Assembly (NCBI GenBank): GCA_026120185.1
Contig: JANUWF010001281.1
Span: forward strand, 186,001 to 250,000
Length of the DNA: 64,000 nucleotides
Reading direction: 5' to 3'
Source of the DNA: Voacanga thouarsii
Taxonomy: Eukaryota; Streptophyta; Magnoliopsida; Gentianales; Apocynaceae
Shown here one piece after another: positions 24,818 to 36,660 of the stretch (positions are counted from its first letter, which is position 1; each line of letters starts with the position of its first letter). The notes beneath the pieces were generated by a model. The model was given only the letters and a program-made list of their open reading frames with translations, was not told the DNA's origin and did no database searches. The position numbers and the translations under genes are program-made.

Positions 24818-25793
24818 ATGGAAAACACAAAGGAAAATGGGAGAATTCATTGATCATCATAGAAAATAACTCAAATCAAAGGAGGAATTCTTCAATTCAA
24901 TGAGGATTGTACAAGAAGATCTTCAAATGAAGAAGAAGGAGGCTTGTCTATGAGTGCTTTCTTTTACTTTGTTTTCTTTTTCTTGAACAATGATATATTC
25001 ATTGTTTTATTGTAATTTGACATTGTTTTAAGTGTTCAAGATTTTTAGAGTTATTTAATCTTTTGATTAATTGATTATTTTCTTGGTACTTAATTACTTG
25101 GGTTGATTACGAGATTAATTGGTTGTTTCTTTCCATTAACTTGCTTGGAAAAGGGGTTGATGGTGGTTTCAATTTATTGATTTCATATATGTTATCTCTT
25201 AACTTACTTGGAAAGGGGGTTAATTGCTAAGAACTGGTAATTAAAGGTTAATTGATGTCTATCAGGATTGGATTCATTGGTTAATTTCATGTTTTAAGTT
25301 TGTCAGGAATGGAAATTTAATCAAAGGATTGTGTTTAATGCATCTTTTGGGTAGGACTGGCTGAGACAAGAATGTGATGCTAGGTTATCTAGAAGATAGA
25401 GATTCATGGATTGTAAACGAAGTGAGTCTATATTAATCCTTCATGATGCCAAGAGAATGCTTAGTTATGATAATGGTTAGGTACTTTAAGGTCATGCTTG
25501 CCAAAATAATGATTTAAGTTACATACTTCTCCATCCTTAACATGTATATATTTTTATTTTTTTCTTTTTATATCTTTTTCACTTTATAGAGTCAGTTAAA
25601 TAATAAAAGAATAGTGATTAATGTCTTCTTGTTCCTGGAGGGTCGACACTCGTTTGAACCCTATGCTCTGTTAATGATGAGTACGCTTGCTCATATGTGT
25701 AATTTGGGGTTAACGTTTTAATTTAAACTTGATTAGGAATGTGCTTATTTTTATATGATTTTTATACCTAAATAAAATGCACATCAAGTTTTT

Positions 25794-25810
25794 TGCGCCA
25801 TTGCCTAGCA
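25794..25810 (+). promoter_or_regulatory. primer binding site of E3
   Basis: TGCGCCATTGCCTAGCA, seven bases after the LTR, is a diverged TGGCGCCGTTGCCGGGGA-type Athila primer site. Confidence 0.65.
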
Positions 25811-26036
25811 ACAATAGCATGAAAACTTGGATTTTGTTGATTTAACCATATAAATATGTAAAATATGTATAATTGTTCTTTTCTCAAAAAGGTGTTATCT
25901 TTTGTATTTTGTGTATTTATTTATACCCTCATAACCTAACCCACTAACTTTGACTATGTTTTATTTACTAACTCTGTCATCTTTTAATTTTGTTATCTAA
26001 CTTGCTTCTTGTTTTCTTAGGTATTATCCCTTGTAC

Positions 26037-27396
26037 ATGACCCGAAAATCTAAAGGCAGGATAGTTGATTTTAACTCTGAAATCGAAAGGACACTATCAA
26101 AAATCCACCAGATAATCCAAAGGAACTTTGCCGTCGACATGGATGGTGCTCAAAATAATATTGCTGGGAATAATAGGAGGGTTATGGATGACTTTGTGAA
26201 ACCCGCAATCTCGGGCACAAGCTTGAGTATCACTAGGCCTAGGATAGATGCAAATAATTTTGAAATAAAGCCTAAAATTATCCAGATGGTTTAGAACATG
26301 GTTCAATTTGATTGGCTACCTGAAGAAGATCCCAGTGCTCATTTAACTAGTTTTCTTGAGATTTGTGATACTTTTAAGATGAATGGTATTTCTGACGATG
26401 CCATAAAGTTAAGACTTTTTCCTTTTTCTTTGAGAGATAGAGCCAAATCTTGGTTAAAGTCTTTACCTACAGGTTCCATCACTACTTGGAATGCCCTAGC
26501 TGAAAAATTTCTAGCCAAATATTTTCCTCCAGCTAGGACAGCCAAACTTTGGAACGAGATCTTTGCCTTCCAACAATCAGATTCTGAGTCTTTGTATGAA
26601 AGTTAGGAGAGATTCAAGGAGATACTGAGAAAATGCCCACACCACGGATTCAAGCTAGGAATGTACATGCTAATCTTTTTGAATGGCCTCACGTTCGCAA
26701 CACGTCAAAGTGGTGGAATCTTTTGTAGGGGGTTCCATCAATCATAAGACTCCGAAATAGGTATTCAATCTTATTGAAAATTTGGCTTCTAATAACTATT
26801 CTTGGGGAAGTACAAGGTCTAGAGCTCGTGTGCAAGGTGTACACAAAGAGGATGCTATGGTAGCTTTAGAGACTAAAGTGGACGCCTTGACTCAAAAGAT
26901 AGAACAAATGGTGATGCCTCAAGACAAGGTATTAAATGTTAGTTGTGATTTTTGTGGAGAGGGACACCCCAATCACGAATGCCAAAACATGGGGTCACTC
27001 CAAGAAACCCCAGAGCAAGCGGCCTTTGCAGGTAATGTCCAGCCAAAAAACAACCCTTATAGCTCTATCTATAATCTTGGTTGGAGAAATGACCCTAATT
27101 TCTCTTGGAGCAATGGAAATCAACCTAGGCATGACTCTTTCAATTTTGGAGGAACTCAAAGGAACCAAAACTTCATGAATAATACTGCGGCACCTTCCAA
27201 GCCACTATTGGAAGAATTGATTGATCAATTGGTAAGTACAATGGAAACTAAGTTCTAAGGAGTCGATGTTACCATAAGGAATCTAGAGGCCTCCATACGC
27301 AACTTGGAAAACCAAATTGGTCAACTGGATAAATTATTGGGGGATCGTCAAGCCGGGACATTACTAGGAAATATTGAGGAAAATCCACGGGATTAA
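26037..27396 (+). pseudogene. E3 gag remnant (Athila type)
   Basis: The first ATG is at 26037. The frame encodes a Retrotrans_gag core: NNFEIKPKIIQMV, LTSFLEICDTFKMNGI, DDAIKLRLFPFSLRDRAKSW and EKFLAKYFPPARTAKL, then a diverged knuckle CDFCGEGHPNHEC near 26944. The tail VTIRNLEASIRNLENQ is typical of Athila gag. Breaks are TAG at 26292 (Gln expected) and 26604 (Trp expected), a frameshift near 26700, TAG at about 26758 and TAA at 27256. The pol that should follow is missing after 27396. Confidence 0.85.
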
Positions 27397-28487
27397 AGCC
27401 GTGGAAAACGTTGAAGTTTTTTTTTTTTTTACTTTACTTTCAGCTTTGGTGATTGAGACAATTTTTATTCCTGTCGTTTGGGTGATTGTTTTTCATGAAT
27501 TAGAGTGCATTGTTCATCATTATTATGTTTTTTGCATTTTTATTAATTTAAAAAAGAAAATAGAATTGGAGAACAGGATAGAATGTAGCCGATGCTGGCT
27601 GTCGCTATGACCGGCGCCGGTTCTTGTCGAGTAAGGCACATAAGATAGGCCATTTTAGCCCCTTTTTTCATTCAAAATCTCCAACTTCCTCTCAAATTCT
27701 CTCTAACCCGCACCGGCTTCACCTCCCCAGCTTCCCAAAATTTGATTTTTCACCTCCTAATCACTTCTGTAACATCTATCTTCCTCTATTTTCTTGATCC
27801 TACAGATCAAAAATCTTAAAATCTTCTATTTTGCATTGCAAACTCATCTTCAATCCACAAGCAAGGAGTTTAGATTTTTGCAAAAAGCTTACATCTTTTG
27901 CTTGCCCATGCATACATGAGCACAAATGTATGATTTTTATTCCATTCCCACGGTTAAAATTGTGTATATGACTCTTTCTAATTTTAGGGACAATTTTGGC
28001 TGAAAATTGGGATTGTTTATGCTATCTTGAATTGTACATTACTCCTTGAACTTTATGATTTTGAATACATTTGGAGTTAACGGTTCTTGATACTTACTTC
28101 ATGCACATGATCATTAGGAACTTCATGTATATATATTTAAGGTTAGAATTGTAGCTATTTATGATGGTTGAATAATTGCTACATATGGACTTTGCATTAT
28201 TTTTCATGTAATGCCATGATAATGCCTTCATTAACATGATCATGTATACTCGAATGCATTGGGGATATTCAACACATTTGTTCTTGGTAGTGAGCTTTAC
28301 ATGTATTATTGTAGGAGGAGATTGAATTGATTGTTGATTGGAGTGTATACATTGCAGCAATTTGGGCTTTGTGGTTGTGAGATTGGTTGAGGGTTGAGTG
28401 AGAGTTGAGATTGTGTTTACACCCTGTTTGAAGTCTTTGAGCTCATTAGTTATAACCTCCTATTTTCACCACTCATTACTTGATACC
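27397..28487 (+). other. E3 spacer upstream of the env-like ORF
   Basis: Noncoding. A poly-T run at 27419-27430 marks the break after gag. A CCGG cluster at 27588-27730 (GACCGGCGCCGGTTC, CCGCACCGGCTTCACC) resembles the clusters upstream of LTR TATA boxes. From 27750 to 28480 it is AT-rich leader-like sequence without a strong frame. Confidence 0.5.
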
Positions 28488-29546
28488 ATGTCTAGAGCAC
28501 GAGGTCATTCCTCTAAAAGGGCAAGAGCTTCTTCTTCCTCCGCCCCTTCATCCATTGATCCCTTGTTCCTTAGACCAACTGAGTTTATTGATCCATCTTG
28601 TGAGGAATGGTACAATAGGAGGGCATCCAATAAAATCATTGTCGAACATACTTTCACACCTACCCTAGGCTGTGTCCTTAAGTTGGGAATTATGTTTAGG
28701 AGGCTAGGATGGGGTTCGATAGTACAGCTGAAAGGAAAGTTTTGTCCAGTACTCATTAAGGAATTCTATGCTAATATAGTTAACAAGGGCAATAAACACC
28801 TTCCCCATATTGAAACAAGAGTGAAAGGAATCCCTATTGTCATCACCCAAAATCATTTAGCTACCCTTCTCCAGGTGTTTGATGATGACTCATGGCAAGG
28901 GATATACGTGAACAATCAAAAGATTCTTTCTGACCCAAATTGGGATGCCCGAGGGACTAGAGCCACTCTAGGGTTGTATAAGCATAATGCCTTTCAAGCC
29001 AACAGTTTCTATTTGAACAATGATCTTGCTGCGAACTTTAGAGCTCTAGTCTATATGTTTGGGTTCCATGTTGTACCTCGTGCTAGTGGGTTTAATGAAA
29101 CTCGACTTATTGACACCTATATTTTATATCAGATGATGAACACTCTGCCTATCCCTCTTGCACACCTGATTATTCAAGCCATTAGGGATGTGGTTCATCA
29201 CCGTCTAGCTATAAAGGCCTTTGTCTTCCCCCTGGTTATAATGAAAATTCTAAAAGACTTTGGTGTTAGTCTTGAGGGAGAACTGATGGAGGCTACCACG
29301 GCATGTGCACGAGCTAGCAATTCTCAGTCCTAACCCCGGACTGACTTTGAGACTACCATGCTGGGATGATTAGACCAGCAAACAGAGTTGCTTCTACACT
29401 TCCAGGGATCTATGGATGACATGGTGAGACGGGCTACTATGGAGGAGCAATTGGTGGAATTGCGGCAGCGATCTTCCGGGCAGCATAATGGTGAGGGAAC
29501 TTCTACACTAGCTGATGACGATGAGGATGATGATGAGGAGGACTGA
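28488..29546 (+). CDS. env-like ORF of E3 (Athila ORF3-type protein), mostly open
   Basis: The ATG at 28488 opens a 281-residue uninterrupted frame, then TAA at 29331 and TGA at about 29367. The same frame continues to an acidic D/E-rich end at 29546. An in-frame ATG at 28398 would add 30 residues. The N-terminus is basic and Ser-rich (SRARGHSSKRARASSSS). The middle (YNRRASNKIIVEHTFTP, VLIKEFYANIVNKG, RVKGIPIVITQNHLATLLQV) fits the plant-transposon protein family placed between pol and the 3' LTR of Athila elements. No signal peptide or clear transmembrane helix is visible, so a true envelope role is unproven. It is the best preserved long frame in the window. Confidence 0.75.
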
Positions 29547-31370
29547 TTGTGCCATATTTTATCTCCTTGTTCACTCTTGTTTTTCTTTTCTCTTTTAATG
29601 TCTTTTCTATTTAGTTTTTGATTTCTTTCCTTTATTGTACTATTTTCTTTCTTTTATTTTTAGTTTATTTCTCTTTTTTTATTTTTATACTTTGGTGTGC
29701 TTTTTTGTATTTTTCTTTTTAGGTACTTTGCCAATGCCTCATTCTTCAAGCATTCGGAGCTTGTACACCACATTACACCATATATAGAAGTATTGACTTT
29801 CTTATCTCTTCTCTTGTATATTTTTGGGCCCATGGCATTGTTTAATTCTTGTTCTTTTTATTTTGCCATCGAGGACAATGTCCAGTTTAAGTGTAGGGGA
29901 ATGATTCGATTGAAAATTCTTCTATGCATATACTCTAGCCTTCTTGTGAGCAACATTTTCAAAATTTTTCTAACTTTCTTTGAGATTTCAAGCTATATTT
30001 TTAATGCATGTCTTTATGATGGATTATAGAGCATATGTTCTAAATCATTTATGGCTTATGCATGACTCTTTACACTCACTTGGACGAAGAAGTTATTGAT
30101 CAAATGCTTTACATTGTTCCTAAACCTAGTTTTCTACTAAAATTCATGCAGCATTCTAGAACTTACTTGAATACCTCTCGAAGCGAAATAAGAAAGACAA
30201 TCATGATTTAACTTAGGGATGACGGTAATAAGCCTTCTTTGGATAGTTTGAGCTTTTCAAGCCTATCTATTTTCATATGTCTATAGTGCTTATTTTAAGC
30301 CTAAATTGTTGATTTCTTTCTTTGAAACTCGTCACAATACTTTGTCCATTTCTTGTTTTTGAGAGTTTGAATAATTTTCCAAATCTTTATGCTCTTGATG
30401 GATGAAAGTACATGAAGAAGAATGTGAGGGAGAGTACTTGGAGAAAGATCATGACTCATTACATGCAGTTATGTATCAAGAGTTGAGTTGAGCTGGAAAG
30501 TGATAAGAAAGCAATGAAAGAAAAAAAAAGAGAAAGAAAGATTGAACACAAGAAAAGAAAAGAAAAGAAAAAGTTGCTAGAAAAGATGGAAAGGAAGAAA
30601 CTGAGAAAGAAAAGAAAGGCAGTAGTGAATGACAAAAGAAGAGAGAGAGAAAGAAAAAAGAGAAAAAAAAGAAAAATTGTTGAGAAAAAAAGAAGAAAAG
30701 AAAGATCACAAAAGAAATGGTGATTGAGCTGTAAAAGTTGAGTTCATATCAAGTCCTTAACACCATTGCCAGAAATTTGAATGATCTTGTGAAAAGAATA
30801 GAGAAAAGTTTATTAAAAGAGACAAGAAAAAGAGAAAAAATGCAGGATTTGCTTAAGTTGCACTGGAATTGCTAAATAAGGTTATGGTTGTGATTGATTT
30901 TTAGGAATAGGAGAGCAAGAAGAGTTGGAAATTATTGATACATTTTGTTTATCCTTTTCTTGCGAACTCTCAGCTTATTTGACATTTGAATCTCCTATAT
31001 TTTTTGGTTGATAAACTACATTACAAGCTTATAGCCTTACATTACAAGCTTAAAAGTTCTATTTGATCTAAGTAGAATCATGATATGTCTCGGATTAGTG
31101 GAGAGAGTGTATGAAAAGTAAGCTTATGGAATGCATAATCTTTTTGAACTAAATTCTTTCCAATGGTTTGAGAATATTGTTAAGTATTGGGATGGTTCTA
31201 CTAAGTCATTATTCATTTACACAAGTCTTGCATTTGTTGTGAAAGATGTAGTAGCATGTGTTTTATGTTCTTGAATGAAGAAAGCATTGAAGATATTATT
31301 TTGAAATTAATTGAGTGATTGTTAAACCTTGGGTTTTCTTACTTGTCTTTGATACTTTGCTTGAGGACAA
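29547..31370 (+). mobile_element. E3 3' untranslated region
   Basis: An internal GAGGACA/polypurine module lies at 29866-29909 (ATCGAGGACAATGTCC then TTTAAGTGTAGGGGAATG). A purine-rich AAAGAAAAG-type stretch at 30500-30720 yields Lys/Glu-rich frames on one strand and Phe/Ser/Leu-rich frames on the other; these are composition artefacts. The rest is AT-rich. Confidence 0.65.
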
Positions 31371-31395
31371 GCAAAGAGCTAAGTGTGGGGGAATG
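31371..31395 (+). promoter_or_regulatory. polypurine tract of E3
   Basis: TTGAGGACAAGCAAAG then CTAAGTGTGGGGGAA ends directly before the 3' LTR at 31396. It is the primer region for plus-strand synthesis in such elements. Confidence 0.8.
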
Positions 31396-32804
31396 TGATA
31401 GGGGCTAAATTAGACATATTTTTCCTAGTTATTTGAGGCTTTTGTGTGATACATTCTGTTCTATAACTAGTCATATTCCGTCATATTTGAGATTTTACCC
31501 ATGGAAAGGTATTTTGTTCATTGTTTCAGATTTTAGGGGTAAAACGAAGCAAAAACGTCGCAAAACAAAATAGAGAGGCGGCGGCGGCCAGGACAGAGTA
31601 ACCGACACCAGCCATGCACTGGTTGCATAAAATTCAAGGCGATAAAAAATTGTTGAACCAAGATCGAAATAGAATGGAACTAGCACCAGCTCTGACAGCC
31701 AAGGCGCGCCGGCTGTGCTTTGATTTTTCTACGCGATTTTTTGTAATCTGTAGAGTTTTAGTATCTTCCTACTTCTACTTGGCCATAAACCCTACACCAA
31801 CAAGTTTAGGCACTTCTTAAGGCTATAAATAGATGAAAAACACAAGGGAAAAGGGGAGAATTCATTGATCATCATAGAAAATAACTCAAATCAAAGGAGG
31901 AATTCTTCAATTCAACGAGGGTTGTACAAGAAGATCTTTAAAGGAAGAAGAAGGAGGCTTGTCTATGAGTGCTTTCTTTTACTTTATTTTCTTTTTCTTG
32001 AACAATGGTGTATTAATTGTTTTATTGTAATTTGACATTGTTTTAGGTGTTCATGATTTTTAGAGTTATTTAATCTTTTGATTAATTGATTGTTTTCTTG
32101 GTACTTAATTACTTGGGTTGATTACGATATTAATTGGTTGTTTCTTTCCATTAACTTGCATAGAAAAGGGGTTGATGGTGGTTTCAATTTATTTATTTCA
32201 TATATGTTGTCTCTTAACTTGCTTGGAAAGGGTGTTAATTGCTAAGAACTGGTAATTAAAGGTTAATTGATGTCTGTCAGGATTGGATTCATTGGTTAAT
32301 TTCATGTTTTAAGTTTGTCAAGAATGAAAATTTAATCAAAGGATTGTGTTTAATGCATCTTTTGGGTAGGACTGGCTGAGACAAGAATGTGATGCTAGGT
32401 TATCTAGAAGATAGGGATTCATGGATTGTAAACGAAGTGAGTCTATATTAATCCTTCATGATGCCAAGAGAATGATTAGTTATGATAATGGTTCGATACT
32501 TTAAGGTCATGTTTGCCAAAATAATGATTTAAGTTACATACTTCTCCATCCTTGACATGTATATATATTTATTTTCATTTCTTTTTTATTTCTTTTTCAC
32601 TTTGTTGAGCCGGTTAAATAATAAAAGAATGGGGATTAGCGTCTTCTTGTTCCTGGAGGATCGACACCAGTTTGAACCCTATGCTCTGTTACTGATGAGT
32701 ACCCTTGCCCATATGTGTAATTTGGGGTTAACGTTTTAATTTAAACTTGATTAGGAATGTGCTTATTTTTATATGATTTTTATACCCAAATAAAATACAT
32801 ATCA
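31396..32804 (+). mobile_element. E3 3' LTR
   Basis: This 1,409-bp copy starts TGATAGGGGCTAAA, has a TATA box at 31824-31832 and ends ACATATCA. CCAAG follows at 32805-32809. Confidence 0.92.
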
Positions 32805-32809
32805 CCAAG

Positions 32810-34034
32810 TGTTCAAGGTACGTGGTGAGGTTAATTGTGCTTAGCTCATATCTGAACAAGGTTCATTTTACAGAGGTTTGAGGGTGGTTTTTTGGTCTAG
32901 GGCTAAGGAGACAAGTTGGGAATTTTCTGGTTTCATGGTGTTCAAGGTTTCGAAAGGTTTGCCTAATTTTCTGTGTAGAATTTCTGCACTTCTTCAACTC
33001 GATTTGTAGAGAACTTTGAAGGGTGTTTGAGGGTCTTTTAAGGCTGGTTTCCAGCCTTCTTTCTGGAGAAAAAGTAGAGGAGGTTTGTTGGATTGATGAC
33101 AAGAAAAACAGCTTCATTTCTAGCTGAATGTGTAGCGAAACTGTACAGGATTTTTTTCTAGTTTTGAGAAGTTTTATGTAGTCCGAATTCGCACAGAAAT
33201 TTCAATCTTTAAGCTACATGAATTGGTTATTTTTCTGGCAGCAAATGAGAAAGAAAACTGGTTGAGTTTTTCAAAAGCTGCACAGCTAGAAAATTTGGAA
33301 AATTTCTAGGTTTCCTTTATCAAGAACATGAACAACATGAACATAAGTTTAAAGGTTCTACCATGGTGATTGATTTCCCTTGGGAACTCTTCCTAACTCC
33401 TCTCCTATTGTCGGTCAACCCTCTAACTTCCAAGATTAATTTTCGAAATTCAAAGCCAAGAAATCCTCACAAAATTTTCTGGAATGAAAAGATGAGTTTT
33501 GATGAGTTTTGAACAATTTTAAGTTGTGAAAATGTTAGGACAAAGCTAGAGGTAATAAGAAGGACAAGAATTCCTCTATAATTCTTTTTAGGATATGATG
33601 ATAGTATTAAGACATTCTCTTCATATCTCCCCTAGGATAACATTCCTCTTTTTAAGGCATGTAAGAAAACAAAAATTTAAATTTAACTAAGATAATCATG
33701 AATAAAACTTAAGTGATGGGATTTTAACTCAATATCTTAGAGATTAAATCACAAAGCTCTAACCACTAAACCACATTAACTCTTGTTCTTATTATCTCAC
33801 CCCAAATATTCTTCTTATTTAAACCTCAAGCCATCTTCCTATTTTGACCTCAAGCAAAATTACTGATTTACCCTTTCTACTTAATAAGCATAAATAGGCA
33901 TTTTAACCTTTAAATCATAATTCTAAAGTACATAAAATCATTCAATATATATATATATATATATATTCATACAAAATAATATGATATGCATTCGATCCCC
34001 TTACTCTAGGGTTGGCTTTAGGCGGGGTTTCACA
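32810..34034 (-). mobile_element. solo giant chromovirus LTR, second part
   Basis: It resumes directly after the duplicated CCAAG and ends GGGGTTTCACA, the complement of the LTR start TGTGAAACCCC. A tRNA-like box A/box B segment occurs inverted at 33718-33773. A short AT microsatellite lies at about 33946-33965. Confidence 0.85.
33718..33773 (-). other. tRNA-like pol III box A/box B segment
   Basis: The minus strand carries TGGTTTAGTGGTTAGAGC (33756-33773), identical to the plus-strand copy at 35006-35023, followed after about 25 bases by GAGTTAAAATCCC. These resemble box A and box B of a tRNA or tRNA-derived SINE. Box B has lost the usual GTTCGA core. Confidence 0.5.
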
Positions 34035-34039
34035 GATAT

Positions 34040-34753
34040 CAATCTTTCTTTAATTACCAAGTCTTTCCCTTAACTTCGTTTCCCAAGTTCATTAAGAGAT
34101 AACAAGATAGTGAATTAACTAGTCCGGAATAATTAATTCAACTCCTAAAATCATGTAATCAAATACTTATAATTGCAATTCAACAAGTTTGGAATTAAAT
34201 TCAACACAAAATCATAAAGTAAAAATATCCTCAACTACAATTAAAACATATAAATCCAACTTTAACAAAATAGAATTACAAAGAAAGAAAGAAGAAAAAC
34301 TCATACACAAGTGTAATCCCCTTCCCATTTTCAATCTTCTTGATAAGGCTCCTCTTATTCTCTTAGATTTCCACATTCCTCCTTCTTCTTGGTGTTTCTC
34401 TAGGAGTTTTCTAAAGATATTACATTGAAGAATTGAAAACTACTTTGTACAATGTTATTCTCTTGTATTTATAGGAGTTCTAATTGCCAAAAATGTGCCT
34501 ACACGACTCCTTTTCCGTGGTTGAAAGAGTTCCCAAAAGAATCCCACTGAAATTACCAACTTTTGTTGGAAAAGGAAAATTCACCACCTTATGAATAGTA
34601 ACAACCTGCACCAATTTAGGCAGAATAGCCAATGCTAGGTCCTTCCAATTATGCTTCTTGATGAAAAGTAACAAAGTCGGTGTCGTGTCCTTCCTATTTT
34701 GCTTCTAAAATTCCTTGGTTCTGCTATGTTCATCTAGAAGTGACTCCCAGCCG
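34040..34753 (-). mobile_element. G2 5' LTR, second part, truncated
   Basis: This continues the alignment with the 3' LTR (about 9600-10320) on the far side of the nested insertion. The minus-strand TATA box is intact here (plus strand TATTTATA at 34466-34473), with CCGG-type sequence at about 34600-34690. It stops at 34753, where the third giant LTR starts; the last 200 bp of the LTR are absent. Confidence 0.8.
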
Positions 34754-35005
34754 TATGAAACCCCAACTAAAACTAACCCTAGAGTAAGGGGGTCGGGATG
34801 CATATCATATTTTCTTGCATGCATAAATATATTTTTGAATGATTTTATGTGTTTTGGAATTGTGATTTATAGTTTAGAAGGCTTAATTGTGCTTGTTGAG
34901 TAGGAAGGACAAAATGGTAATTTTGCTTGAGGTGGAAATAGGGAGATAGCTTGAGGATTAAATAGGAAAAATATTTGGGAGAGAAAATAAGAACAAGAGT
35001 TGTTG

Positions 35006-35060
35006 TGGTTTAGTGGTTAGAGCTTTGGAATAAATCCTTGAGGTCTTGAGTTCAAATTCC
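35006..35060 (+). other. tRNA-like pol III box A/box B segment
   Basis: TGGTTTAGTGGTTAGAGC (35006-35023) fits box A of tRNAs and SINEs, and GAGTTCAAATTCC (35048-35060) fits box B, with normal intragenic spacing. No acceptor stem closes properly, so it is a tRNA relic and not a functional tRNA. The solo LTR keeps the same segment. Confidence 0.5.
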
Positions 35061-36660
35061 ATCATTTGAGTTTTAGAATGATTAAATTTTATTTTAGATA
35101 AGTAGACTATTTTCAGCCCTTACTTGCCATAAGGAGGAGTATGAGTGTTGTCCTAGGGGAGGCATGAAAGGAATGTCCTAATCTCACTCTTGTGCCCTAC
35201 AAAAATTCTTAAGAGATTCATACCCTTTTTGCTCTCTAGCTTACCTTAATTCTTGATTAATTAAGTTGCTAAATTTATCCAAGCCATTTTTATTTCCAAA
35301 AAATTCCAGCAAGGTTCTATGATTTTGGAGCTTCAAAAATGCCTCTTGGAGGAGGAAATTTTAATTGAAAATGGGGAAGGAGTTATGGAAGGTTCCCAAG
35401 AGAATTAATCTCCATAGTGGAACCTTCAACCTCCACCCTATGGGTGATCATCTTCTTCTTGTAGCAAACTGGAAATTTTTCCAGCTTCTTACTCAGTCCA
35501 GCTTTCAAAAACTCCAGCCATCTTTCCCTCTCAAATTCTGCTAGAAAAATAGCCAATTTACTCAGCTTGAAGATTGAAAACTTTGGCAAAAAACCAGATT
35601 GCACAAAAGCTGTACATACCAAGAAAATTCCTGGGCAGTTTTCGCAGCTTGGTAGGCCAAGAACCAAGTTGTTTCTTCCACCTTTCCAACCAGCAATTCA
35701 ATCCTGTCTTTCATCCATAAAGAAGGCTGGAAACCAGCCTTAAAGAACCCTCCAATACCCTTTCAAACCTTCTGCAAATTGGTTGGAATATGTCAGAAAA
35801 ATCTGCACTAAAATTCCAGCAAACCTCTTGAATGAACAAATAGAATTTCCAGCTTTGTTTTTTTTTTCTTCAACCTTATCCGAAACTCACTCCAATTTTC
35901 TATGAAACCAACTTTAGTCAGACATGGACTGAACTTGATCATCTCCTCCATTGGTCTGCTCGAATGAAGCTCCATGGCTACCCTTTAAATTACTCCATCA
36001 ATCACTTTAATCAAACCTTCAATTGGAATCCAAAATTCCAGCAAATTACTCCATGAAAACCTCCATGGATTCAGCTTCAAACAACCAGAAAAATCTTCCA
36101 CACTTATCTTCTGAATTCGGCCATTCTATAACCCATTCAAACATCATTCATCTCAGTAAAATCCCAGCCAAACCAATCGGCCATTAAAGCTCCCAAAGAC
36201 CTCCATCAACCAAGGTATTCTTACCATATTTTCTACCATAATTCACTCCCTAAATTACCCTTTTTGAAATTCAAACAACCAGCTTTCCTTCTTCTCCCAA
36301 ATCTAAAAATTCAATCACCAGAATTTCCCTAGCCATTCGGCCAACATCATTCAGCAGAATTTCGTCCAGCTCTCCTCCATTCTCCCCAACCTCCAAGAAC
36401 ACCAAGAATACACACCACCATTCTCCAAGCCTAAGACCTCTCTAAACACCTTCAATCTTCTCCAAAATCTCCAGATCATATCTACTCATTCTCTAGAATC
36501 CATTTCTGCAATTTATAACATCAAACATTGAAATCAAGGTTCCACTTTTGGATCAAAAAATCAGAATTTTCTTGAAGACTTAAGAATACTCTTGAGGTAA
36601 GCATGAACGATTATGTTCAACTTCCTTCATCTTTGACCTTTAATGGAATATACTAATAAA

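Larger units (their letters stand above)
24363..25786 (+). mobile_element. E3 5' LTR
   Basis: It is bounded by TGATAGG and ACATCA and is nearly collinear with 31396-32804. The GC-rich CCGG cluster lies at 24541-24690, the TATA box at 24809-24817, and the purine-rich likely transcribed leader at 24820-24950. The downstream half is AT-rich. Confidence 0.92.
24363..32804 (+). mobile_element. E3: Athila-like element lacking pol
   Basis: Two LTRs (1,424 and 1,409 bp) start TGATAGGGGCTAAA and end in ATCA, flanked by exact CCAAG duplications. The order is LTR, primer site, gag remnant, noncoding spacer, long env-like ORF, internal polypurine copy, purine-rich segment, terminal polypurine tract, LTR. 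Protease, RT, RNase H and integrase are absent: gag ends at 27396 and the next feature is the env-like leader. It is the deepest LTR element of this nest and its LTRs look very similar to each other, so it is probably one of the younger insertions here. Confidence 0.9.

Noticed and set aside
28398..28487. Upstream in-frame ATG as start of the env-like ORF
   Set aside because: The added residues do not resemble the family, and the basic Ser-rich start at 28488 looks like the natural N-terminus; the upstream ATG cannot be fully excluded.
30476..30723. Open frames on both strands, Lys/Glu-rich on one and Phe/Ser/Leu-rich on the other
   Set aside because: They come from a purine-rich AAAGAAAAG low-complexity stretch in the 3' region of E3; no start context, domain or conservation supports a gene.
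35001..35065. Functional tRNA gene
   Set aside because: No seven-pair acceptor stem and no clean anticodon arm could be drawn; only the two promoter-like boxes fit.
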